Assembly: GCA_022615465.1 (NCBI GenBank)
Contig: JAKEGR010000290.1
Coordinates: 1 to 5,308, forward strand
From: Planctomycetota bacterium
GTDB lineage: Bacteria > Planctomycetota > Planctomycetia > Pirellulales > Lacipirellulaceae
Direction of reading: 5' to 3'
DNA length: 5,308 bases
The stretch's first letter is position 1. Each line of letters begins with the position of its first letter. Under the pieces are notes generated by a model, which worked only from the letters and a program-made list of their open reading frames with translations, made no database searches and had not been told where the DNA came from. Both the position numbers and the translations under genes were made by a program. Below, piece after piece: positions 1 through 4,587 of this stretch.

Positions 1-230
1 CCAGTCGAAATCTCACTTCCACAAGGAACAAATATCAATGGATGACGTGGTTCGAATGCAATGACTGCGCGCATTGAACCAGTTACCACCGAGTCACGTC
101 AAGACGAATCGACCAAAAATCGAATGTCGCGAGAAAGTTTTTTTCGATCGCCGCGCGAGGATCGAGGTCATCTTCGTGCACCAAACATCGCGATCAAGTT
201 GCAACGCACCGCCATCCGATCCGCGTCGGA
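1..230. other. Left-edge intergenic region, no supported gene
   Basis: I see no convincing coding sequence here. The plus-strand open frames that start in it run on into the antisense of the inositol-3-phosphate synthase gene and have low-complexity, Arg/Ser-rich translations. The region lies downstream of that gene, whose stop is at 231-233. It contains a run of seven T at 141-147 next to a 6-bp inverted repeat (TCGATC/GATCGA, about 146-167). The T-run lies on the wrong side of the stem to act as a terminator for the leftward gene. A leftward promoter candidate is listed separately. Confidence 0.55.
73..102 (-). promoter_or_regulatory. Candidate leftward sigma70-like promoter
   Basis: On the minus strand, TTGACG (plus positions 97-102) is followed after 18 bp by TTCAAT (73-78). 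These match the bacterial housekeeping consensus at 5/6 and 4/6 positions. Transcription would start near position 66 and leave the window on the left, so the driven gene is not visible. A purine-rich GGAAGTGAG lies near the left edge on the same strand and could be the ribosome binding site of that gene. This is consensus matching only. Confidence 0.3.
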
Positions 231-1439
231 TTACTGCGCGCGTTCCGCCGCCCAGGCGAGCAATTGGCAATACTGTTGGGAGAATTTGTGTTCTTCGAGG
301 CCGATCGGCTGTTTGAAAAAACTACCAAGATGGCTGAGCACGCCCGTCTCGCCGCGACGGGAGGAGAGTTCCACCAGCCTCGCCAGATCGAGTACCAGCG
401 GGGCCGCGAGCAGCGAATCGCATCCCTGCCAGGTGAACTGCAACGTCATGGGCGTCCCCAGGAAGCCGCGGAAGTGAATGTGGTCCCAGGCTGTTTTCCA
501 GTCGCCCAGGCTCCGAATGAACTCGATCGAAACATGCGATTGCGGGGCGTAGCCCAGGATCTTTCCCAGCAGAGCGTCCTTGCCCTTGATCTTGGACGCT
601 TTGTGGGCCGGATCATCCAACACCTGGCCGTCGAGGTTGCCGAAGATATTGTGACTGACCCAACTCAGCACCTCCAGATTCCGGGCTGCGAACATGGGGG
701 CCAGGACGCTCTTGAGCAGCGTTTCGCCCGTCTTGCCATCCTGGCCGGCGTGGCAAGTGCCGCGGACCTCGGCCAGTTCCTGGATCGCGGGCAGTGTTGC
801 GCCCAGCGATGGCGTGAAATTGACGTAGGGCATGCCGAGATCGAGCGCGGCAATCGCATAGAGAGAACTGGCCGGGAGTGGCACTCGGGCGGACTCCTCC
901 AGGAGCCGGTCAAGTTCTTTCCAGGATTCCGGCAAGCTCGATTGAACTGCCACCGGCTCGGTCGAGGCCAGATTGACCACGATCACGCGAGCGGCTTTTG
1001 TAGCTTGTTGGAACTCGCGGAGGTCGCCCTGCAGGCGGCGAATCGTATCGCGTGGCGGCTCTTCGGCGAGGGGGCGCATCGCCTCACCCGCCAGACGGCC
1101 GATGGTGGGACCACAGCCCGTGAGGCTGCCGCGGCGAATCCGCGAGTCAATTTCCGTTAGTTCCGCCCGACAGGCATCGATCACCGCTGGTTCGAGAACG
1201 CGGCTCTCGGTTCGGAGTCGATCGAGCGCATCGAATAAGGTGCTCTCGCGGATCTCGTGTCCTCCGACGACGAATTGATCCCACGTGGCCAGATCGAGCC
1301 GGGCAAATTCAGGCAAGGCCGTGACCAGACCGGTCGGCTCACTGAGTCCCTTCCGCATCGCCAGCAGCCCCAGCGTCGCGGTCGACGCCACGCCGCCGCG
1401 CGCGCCAATGATCCAGATGCCGATGCGTTGCGAAGGCAT
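231..1439 (-). CDS. ino1: Inositol-3-phosphate synthase (myo-inositol-1-phosphate synthase)
   Basis: The 402-residue product is predicted to convert glucose 6-phosphate to 1D-myo-inositol 3-phosphate in the cytoplasm, using NAD+ in an internal oxidation, aldol cyclisation and reduction. This is the first step of inositol synthesis. The N-terminal Rossmann motif is GARGGVAST (residues 12-20). Further family motifs are VNLAST (155-160), YVNFTPS (205-211), GQDGKTGET (232-240), SHNIFGNLDG (262-271) and SKIKGKD (282-288). Lys283, Lys287, Lys315 (in DWKTAWD) and Lys376 (in FFKQP) sit where the family's active-site lysines lie. Their spacing matches the four lysines I recall from the Archaeoglobus enzyme. 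The length fits the compact archaeal/bacterial form rather than the roughly 530-residue yeast form. ATG at 1439 is the first start after an in-frame TGA, and there is no clear Shine-Dalgarno site. The gene stands alone, divergent from the aminotransferase. In bacteria the product can feed inositol phospholipids or compatible solutes; which applies here cannot be told. Confidence 0.93.
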   Translation of the reverse strand: MPSQRIGIWIIGARGGVASTATLGLLAMRKGLSEPTGLVTALPEFARLDLATWDQFVVGGHEIRESTLFDALDRLRTESRVLEPAVIDACRAELTEIDSRIRRGSLTGCGPTIGRLAGEAMRPLAEEPPRDTIRRLQGDLREFQQATKAARVIVVNLASTEPVAVQSSLPESWKELDRLLEESARVPLPASSLYAIAALDLGMPYVNFTPSLGATLPAIQELAEVRGTCHAGQDGKTGETLLKSVLAPMFAARNLEVLSWVSHNIFGNLDGQVLDDPAHKASKIKGKDALLGKILGYAPQSHVSIEFIRSLGDWKTAWDHIHFRGFLGTPMTLQFTWQGCDSLLAAPLVLDLARLVELSSRRGETGVLSHLGSFFKQPIGLEEHKFSQQYCQLLAWAAERAQ

Positions 1440-1491
1440 AGTACCCAGGTAGGACGTAGGAGGTCACGGGCCAGAAACGAGTGGCGACGAA

Positions 1492-1558
1492 AACCAGGAC
1501 CGGGGGAGACAAGGAGAAAAACCGGAAGTCGTTTTTCTCCCTTTCTCTCGGTCTGGTT
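1492..1558. repeat. Large imperfect inverted repeat (67 nt) in divergent intergenic region
   Basis: The left arm (1492-1522) and right arm (1531-1558) are reverse complements over about 25 paired positions. The inner 10 bp (GGAGAAAAAC/GTTTTTCTCC) and outer 6 bp (AACCAG/CTGGTT) are perfect, and the loop is 8 nt (1523-1530). If the candidate promoter at 1596-1625 is used, the hairpin lies in the leader RNA of the inositol-3-phosphate synthase gene, 53-119 nt before its start codon. It does not end in a U-tract on either strand, so it is not a standard terminator. It could be a leader regulatory structure, a small dispersed palindromic element, or a protein-binding site. Confidence 0.75.
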
Positions 1559-1595
1559 CCCCATCCACTAGGAAGCAAACTGTTTGGAACTTATG

Positions 1596-1625
1596 ATTGT
1601 CCCACGGGCGTGATGCAGGCGTCAA
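1596..1625 (-). promoter_or_regulatory. Candidate promoter of the inositol-3-phosphate synthase gene
   Basis: On the minus strand, TTGACG (plus positions 1620-1625) and GACAAT (1596-1601) are separated by 18 bp and match the sigma70 consensus at 5/6 and 4/6. The predicted transcription start near 1589 gives a leader of about 150 nt that contains the inverted repeat at 1492-1558. The box composition and spacing resemble the leftward candidate at 73-102. Consensus matching only. Confidence 0.4.
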
Positions 1626-1703
1626 TGAGTGTGGCAGCCAGTTTGTCGTAACGGGCAGCGATCGACGCACGCCATTCCACCGAATAATCAATAATCGATC
1701 CGG

Positions 1704-2906
1704 ATGAACCAAACCATGTTTGATCACATCGAGCCAGCACCGCGAGACCCAATTCTTGGCCTCGGCGAAGCGTTCCGAGAAGACCCCAACCCGCGGAAGA
1801 TCAACCTGAGTGTGGGCGTTTATCAGGACGAGGACGGCAAGACGCCGATCCAGGAATCGGTGCGGCGAGCGTCGCGGCTGGTCCTCGAACGTCAGAAGAC
1901 GATGTCGTACCTGCCGATCCCAGGCTCGCCTGCCTACGCGGCGGCCGTGCAGCGGCTGTTGTTCGGCACGGCGCATGAGGTCGTGACTTCCGGAAGGGCG
2001 GCAACTTCCCATGCGCCCGGCGGTACCGGGGCGCTGCGCGTCGCGGCCGATTTCATCCACCAGCAACTGCCCAATGCCACGGTCTGGCTGACTCAACCCA
2101 CATGGCCCAACCATCCGCAGATTTTCGCCGCGGCCGGCGTGCCGACGAAAAGCTTCCCCTACTTCAATGCCAAGGCCAACAACCTGGCGTTCAAGGAATT
2201 GCTGGCCGCGATCGAGAAGATGCCCCCCGGCGACGCGATTCTGCTCCACGGCTGCTGCCACAACCCAACCGGAATCGATCCCACGCCCGACCAGTGGAAG
2301 ACTCTGGCCGACGCAATCGATGGCCGCGGTCTCTTGCCGCTCTTGGACTTCGCCTATCAGGGCTTTGCCGAGGGGATCGACGAGGATGCGGTCGGGTTGC
2401 GAACGCTGTGCCGGCCGGGGGCCGAATTGATCGTCTGCAGTTCGTTCTCGAAGAACTTCGGGCTGTATTGCGAGCGGGTCGGCGCGCTGACGATCATCGC
2501 CAAGGACAAGCGGGCCGCCGATACCGTGCAGAGCCAGGTCAAGGTTTGCATTCGGTCCAATTACTCGAATCCGCCGGCGCACGGGGCCGAGTTGGTGACG
2601 ACGATTCTCAACGACGCGGAGCTGCGCGGGCTGTGGGAACAGGAAGTCGCCGGGATGCGCGGCCGCATTAACGGCATGCGCGAGCTTCTGGTGAAGACAC
2701 TCCAAGCCAAGGGCGTCCCTGGCGACTACTCGTTCATCACTCGCCAACGCGGCATGTTCTCCTTTTCCGGACTGACCCCGCCACAGGTCGAGACACTGAA
2801 GCAGAAGTACGCAATCTACATCGTCGGCTCCGGACGGATCAACGTCGCCGGTATCACTTCCGAAAACGTCGAGCCACTGTGCGATGCGATTGCGGAAGTC
2901 CAGTAG
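1704..2906 (+). CDS. aspC: Aspartate/aromatic aminotransferase, PLP-dependent class I-alpha
   Basis: The 400-residue cytoplasmic enzyme is predicted to move the amino group of aspartate (possibly also of aromatic amino acids) to 2-oxoglutarate. All the expected active-site residues are visible: Tyr69 (SYLPIPG), Trp134 (PTWPNH), Asn187 (HNPTG), Asp215 and Tyr218 (DFAYQG), Lys250 as the PLP Schiff-base lysine (SSFSKN), Arg258, Arg284 for the substrate side-chain carboxylate (IRSNYSNPP) and Arg378 for the alpha-carboxylate (SGRINVAG). The spacing from Arg258 to Arg284 equals that of Arg266 to Arg292 in E. coli AspC, and the length is normal. ATG 1704 follows an in-frame TAA at 1692-1694. ATG 1716 is the likelier start by homology, because MFDHI aligns with the E. 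coli N-terminus MFENI; neither has a Shine-Dalgarno site. AspC versus TyrB-like specificity cannot be settled by eye. The TAG stop lies inside an inverted repeat. Confidence 0.93.
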   Translation: MNQTMFDHIEPAPRDPILGLGEAFREDPNPRKINLSVGVYQDEDGKTPIQESVRRASRLVLERQKTMSYLPIPGSPAYAAAVQRLLFGTAHEVVTSGRAATSHAPGGTGALRVAADFIHQQLPNATVWLTQPTWPNHPQIFAAAGVPTKSFPYFNAKANNLAFKELLAAIEKMPPGDAILLHGCCHNPTGIDPTPDQWKTLADAIDGRGLLPLLDFAYQGFAEGIDEDAVGLRTLCRPGAELIVCSSFSKNFGLYCERVGALTIIAKDKRAADTVQSQVKVCIRSNYSNPPAHGAELVTTILNDAELRGLWEQEVAGMRGRINGMRELLVKTLQAKGVPGDYSFITRQRGMFSFSGLTPPQVETLKQKYAIYIVGSGRINVAGITSENVEPLCDAIAEVQ

Positions 2907-2940
2907 GATGGGTTCGCCGCGTAGCGGGAACCCATCCTAC
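2897..2940. repeat. REP-like palindromic repeat, copy 1 (complete hairpin)
   Basis: A perfect 13-bp inverted repeat has arms GTAGGATGGGTTC (2903-2915) and GAACCCATCCTAC (2928-2940). The stem continues inward with CCGC (2917-2920) and GCGG (2924-2927) after a one-base bulge, leaving a GTA loop. The TAG stop of the aminotransferase gene (2904-2906) is part of the left arm. The first 26 nt (2897-2922) recur exactly at 3565-3590. No U-tract follows, so it is not a standard intrinsic terminator, although it could still slow 3'-end decay or terminate weakly. The form resembles dispersed REP-type palindromes found next to genes in many bacteria. Confidence 0.85.
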
Positions 2941-3167
2941 GTGACTAACCACGATGTCGCCTCGGAACCGCCGATTAGTGGATGATCAGCGGGCGGCGGC
3001 CGGGTGACTCGTGTCGTCGTGGCCAAAGATGCGTCTCGCTCGCTGGCCAGCGTCAGGTCGTGGTTGTTGCCTCGTCGGGTGTCTGGTCCCGGATTGCCTT
3101 CGACGGGCAGAGGGCGTAAACTGCTTGACGAAGCACAGCACTGGCGTCAGTTTCTTGGAGGTACTAA
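2941..3167. other. Intergenic region between aminotransferase and hicB
   Basis: No convincing gene is visible. The plus-strand frame through it has a GTG start and an Arg/Ser-rich translation, and it ends inside hicB in the wrong frame. The stretch contains a 12-bp perfect palindrome, CGCTGGCCAGCG (3041-3052), about 115 bp before hicB, plus the weak promoter candidate listed separately. Confidence 0.5.
3094..3122 (+). promoter_or_regulatory. Weak candidate promoter of hicBA
   Basis: TTGCCT (3094-3099) and TAAACT (3117-3122) are 17 bp apart and each matches the sigma70 consensus at 4/6 positions. The leader to hicB would be about 40 nt. A TTGACG at 3125-3130 has a better -35 sequence but no acceptable -10 box. 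Low confidence. Confidence 0.22.
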
Positions 3168-3380
3168 ATGGGAGCCAAGTATAACGCCGTCATTCAGCAC
3201 CACGGCGACTGGTGGATCGGATGGATCGAGGAAGTGCCGGGCGTCAATTCGCAGGGCCACACCCGCGAGGAATTACTGGAAAACCTGCAGGACGCCTTGG
3301 AAGAGGCGTTGGAGATGAATCGGGCCGACGCCCGGGCGGCAGCAAGCGGCGTGTTCGAGGAAGTGAGCATTCCGGCGTGA
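3168..3380 (+). CDS. hicB: HicB-family antitoxin (short form)
   Basis: The 70-residue protein is predicted to bind and neutralise the HicA toxin encoded immediately downstream. It has the HicB partial RNase H-like fold pattern: strands YNAVIQ (5-10) and WWIGWIEEVPGV (15-26), then the family signature of a glycine-threonine turn (GHTREEL) leading into a long acidic helix (ENLQDALEEALEMNR). A good Shine-Dalgarno site (GGAGG, 3157-3161) lies 6 nt before the ATG, the clearest ribosome binding site in the window. The protein ends soon after the helix, so it has no C-terminal ribbon-helix-helix or helix-turn-helix domain, which many longer HicB proteins use to repress their own promoter. The stop overlaps the hicA start. 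The order antitoxin-then-toxin is the reverse of the classical hicAB order but is known. Confidence 0.86.
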   Translation: MGAKYNAVIQHHGDWWIGWIEEVPGVNSQGHTREELLENLQDALEEALEMNRADARAAASGVFEEVSIPA

Positions 3381-3562
3381 AACGGCTCGAACTAATTGCG
3401 CACCTCCGAAGTCATGGATGCGTGCTCGTCCGCGAGGGACGTCGGCACTCGTGGTGGGGCAACCCGGTGAACAACCGGCGTTCGGCGGTCCCGCGGCATA
3501 CAGAGATTCCAGATCCACTGGCCCGGAAAATCCGTCGCGACTTGGGCATCCCGGAACCGTGA
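3377..3562 (+). CDS. hicA: HicA-family toxin (mRNA interferase)
   Basis: The 61-residue product begins at GTG 3377 and overlaps the hicB stop as GTGA, a layout typical of translational coupling. A short purine-rich GTGAG (3363-3367) precedes it at about 9 nt. HicA proteins have a double-stranded-RNA-binding-like fold and cleave mRNA until bound by HicB. The expected pattern is complete: helix KRLELIAHLRSHG, strand CVLVREG, the catalytic histidine as His24 in GRRHSWW, and the conserved C-terminal part SAVPRHTEIPDPLARKI followed by DLGIP. Length is normal and I see no disabling change. The reading frame is open upstream to 3212, but that part lies inside hicB in another frame and is not expected to be translated. 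A partial repeat copy starts just after the stop. Confidence 0.88.
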   Translation: MKRLELIAHLRSHGCVLVREGRRHSWWGNPVNNRRSAVPRHTEIPDPLARKIRRDLGIPEP

Positions 3563-3564
3563 CG

Positions 3565-3590
3565 AGTCCAGTAGGATGGGTTCGCCGCGT
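3565..3590. repeat. REP-like repeat, copy 2 (left arm only)
   Basis: This is 26 nt identical to 2897-2922, beginning 3 nt after the hicA stop. It contains the left arm GTAGGATGGGTTC and the start of the inner stem. After CGCGT the sequence departs from copy 1, and no matching right arm is visible downstream, so the hairpin cannot form. It is either a decayed or truncated palindrome or one end of a duplicated sequence flanking hicBA. Confidence 0.85.
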
Positions 3591-3616
3591 CAACTATCGA
3601 CAATACCTCTCGCGAA

Positions 3617-3631
3617 AGCGCGCCGCGCGCT
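3617..3631. repeat. Short GC-rich hairpin between convergent genes
   Basis: AGCGCG and CGCGCT pair perfectly around a CCG loop, in the 146-bp gap between the convergent hicA and nucleotidyltransferase units. It has no T-tract on either side. It could contribute to bidirectional termination, but a 6-bp stem of this composition can also arise by chance in GC-rich DNA. Confidence 0.3.
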
Positions 3632-3708
3632 ACGCTTGGCGTGTCCAGCATTGCTTTCACAACCCTTGCCTTGCGGCGATAATCATCCTTGATGTGTTCT
3701 TATGTGTC

Positions 3709-3876
3709 TCACAAATGCGACCCGCCCCACGGGTGCCGTACGCGCAGGAAGTGAGTGCGCTTGTTCATGGGCAGGGCAAGAAGCCGGCGAATCTGCTCGA
3801 CCAACGCTCGTTCACTTTCCCTCTGGAGGGCGGTCTCTCGAGCGATTCTAGTTTTCGAGGTTTTGTTGTTCGCCAA
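3709..3876 (-). CDS. Small basic hypothetical protein coupled to nucleotidyltransferase
   Basis: A 55-residue product is proposed from TTG at 3876-3874. GGAG (3887-3884) lies 7 nt before this start, which overlaps the last 29 nt of the nucleotidyltransferase gene. The only in-frame ATG upstream of the conserved-looking part (3954) would add a stretch that is plainly the nucleotidyltransferase in another frame. Starting after the nucleotidyltransferase stop would need an ATC codon at 3846. Residues 12-35 look like a charged amphipathic helix (ETALQRESERALVEQIRRLL). A turn and a basic tail follow (LPMNKRTHFLRVR, then PWGGSHL). Net charge is about +8. The style resembles small proteins encoded beside nucleotidyltransferases in planctomycetes, but this is from memory and I can give no function. 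A partner, regulator or antitoxin-like role is inference from the overlap. Confidence 0.5.
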   Translation of the reverse strand: MANNKTSKTRIARETALQRESERALVEQIRRLLALPMNKRTHFLRVRHPWGGSHL

Positions 3877-4318
3877 GGGTTTTCTCCAGGATGTCCAACA
3901 CGGCCAGGTCGCGGCTGCGGCCGGCCGCGCGCTTGCTCTTGATGATGTCAGCAAGACTGGCGATCTTCAGTTCGTGTTCGCCAAACGGGACCGATGTTGC
4001 ACGGGAACGCAGCCCCTCGAACGATCGGATACCGTGTAGACAGGCCAAAAAATCAAGCTGTATGCCCTGCTCGTCGTTAATCAGACGGTAGAGATCGGAT
4101 ACCGGATAATACGGCTTGAGAATGTTGCCATCGAGGCTCCGAGCGACTGCCTTGAGTTTCTTCAGATTGGTTGTCGTCTTACGAAACATGAAGTCGATAT
4201 CCAGCGTTGTCACGGGAGCTCCGTGAATCGCTGCTGCAGCGTTGCCCACCATGACTGCGTCGAGGCGATGTTCCGCGAATACCTGGGCGATCTTGTTGAG
4301 CAGCGGTTCAGCATTCAT
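3848..4318 (-). CDS. Nucleotidyltransferase-fold protein (MNT/AbiEii-like)
   Basis: The 156-residue protein has the minimal nucleotidyltransferase pattern. A helix (NKIAQVFAEH) is followed by VMVGNAAAAIHG (22-33), the metal-binding pair Asp40-x-Asp42 in TLDIDFMF, and a third acidic residue, Asp89, in IQLDFLA. The C-terminal helix LADIIKSKRAAGRSRDLAVL is typical of stand-alone AbiEii/MNT-type proteins. The usual second residue of the G[GS] signature is Asn26 here, as in some such families. Members add nucleotides to tRNA or proteins, acting as toxins (AbiEii, MenT) or antitoxins (MntA). Which applies here cannot be told; no HEPN protein or recognisable AbiEi-type regulator is adjacent. ATG 4318 has an in-frame TGA about 30 nt upstream and no Shine-Dalgarno site at normal spacing, although GAGGAG occurs further upstream. 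It overlaps a small downstream gene and converges on hicBA. Confidence 0.68.
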   Translation of the reverse strand: MNAEPLLNKIAQVFAEHRLDAVMVGNAAAAIHGAPVTTLDIDFMFRKTTTNLKKLKAVARSLDGNILKPYYPVSDLYRLINDEQGIQLDFLACLHGIRSFEGLRSRATSVPFGEHELKIASLADIIKSKRAAGRSRDLAVLDILEKTLGEQQNLEN

Positions 4319-4396
4319 GGTGTTGTGGTTGGTCCCAATGGCTCCTCATCGCGAAAGTCGGAAGGAACACGCGGGTTTTCCAAACAGGGCATGTTT

Positions 4397-4424
4397 ATTG
4401 TAGTCCAAGGCCCGTGGTGGGCAA
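4397..4424 (-). promoter_or_regulatory. Candidate promoter of nucleotidyltransferase/small-protein unit
   Basis: On the minus strand, TTGCCC (plus positions 4419-4424) and TACAAT (4397-4402) are 16 bp apart and match the sigma70 consensus at 4/6 and 5/6. Transcription would start near 4390 and give a leader of about 70 nt before the ATG at 4318. No operator-like palindrome overlaps the boxes. Confidence 0.4.
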
Positions 4425-4527
4425 TCGAGGAATCCAATAGGATCGTGCCCTTGCAGCGCCCTACGGAAAACAGCCGCTGACAAATTAGCAGCGTTGCCCA
4501 ATGCGATTCGCGGTTCCGCGCAACAAG

Positions 4528-4559
4528 CAAGGGCGCCCGAGGCTGGACGGACGCCCTTG
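4528..4559 (-). terminator. Terminator-like hairpin after PEP-CTERM gene
   Basis: A 12-bp stem with one mismatch (CAAGGGCGCCCG at 4528-4539, CGGACGCCCTTG at 4548-4559) and an 8-nt loop begins 28 nt beyond the stop of the PEP-CTERM gene in its direction of transcription. The stem is strong. The bases that follow on the minus strand (CTTGTTGCG) are only mildly T-rich, so this is an imperfect intrinsic terminator or a 3'-end stabilising structure. It also separates the gene from the promoter at 4397-4424. Confidence 0.6.
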
Positions 4560-4587
4560 GATGTGGATTGCTTTTTCAAGCCGGCAG

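Noticed and set aside
141..167. T-run next to an inverted repeat, considered as terminator of the inositol-3-phosphate synthase gene
   Set aside because: On the minus strand the run reads as A after the stem, not T, so it cannot be an intrinsic terminator for the leftward gene, and the stem is only 6 bp.
61..477. Plus-strand frame starting in the left intergenic region
   Set aside because: Half of it is antisense to the synthase gene, the translation is Ser/Arg-rich without motifs, and there is no ribosome binding site.
264..1160. A 298-codon plus-strand frame opposite the inositol-3-phosphate synthase gene
   Set aside because: It lies wholly antisense to a well-supported gene, and its Arg/Gln/His-rich composition is typical of an antisense frame.
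1683..1696. Tandem AATAATC x2 just before the aminotransferase start
   Set aside because: It is a 14-bp AT-rich repeat that could be part of a -10 region, but no -35 box lies at acceptable spacing, so no promoter is called.
1464..2747. A 427-codon open frame on the minus strand, antisense to the aminotransferase gene and longer than it
   Set aside because: The translation is rich in Arg, Gly, His and Pro and shows no fold pattern. The sense strand encodes a complete aminotransferase with all active-site residues, so this is a GC-rich shadow frame.
3004..3318. 104-codon plus-strand frame overlapping the start of hicB
   Set aside because: It has a GTG start without a ribosome binding site and an Arg/Ser-rich translation, and it runs into hicB in another frame. 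The hicB frame has a clear Shine-Dalgarno site and family motifs.
3418..3942. 174-codon plus-strand frame spanning hicA, the repeat and the nucleotidyltransferase 3' end
   Set aside because: It overlaps three better-supported features in wrong frames or strands and has no recognisable pattern.
4315..4530. 71-codon minus-strand frame ending with an ATGA overlap on the nucleotidyltransferase start
   Set aside because: The overlap resembles operon coupling and would suit an antitoxin, but the translation has no regular secondary-structure pattern. It also covers the candidate promoter and part of the terminator-like hairpin, so I treat it as chance.
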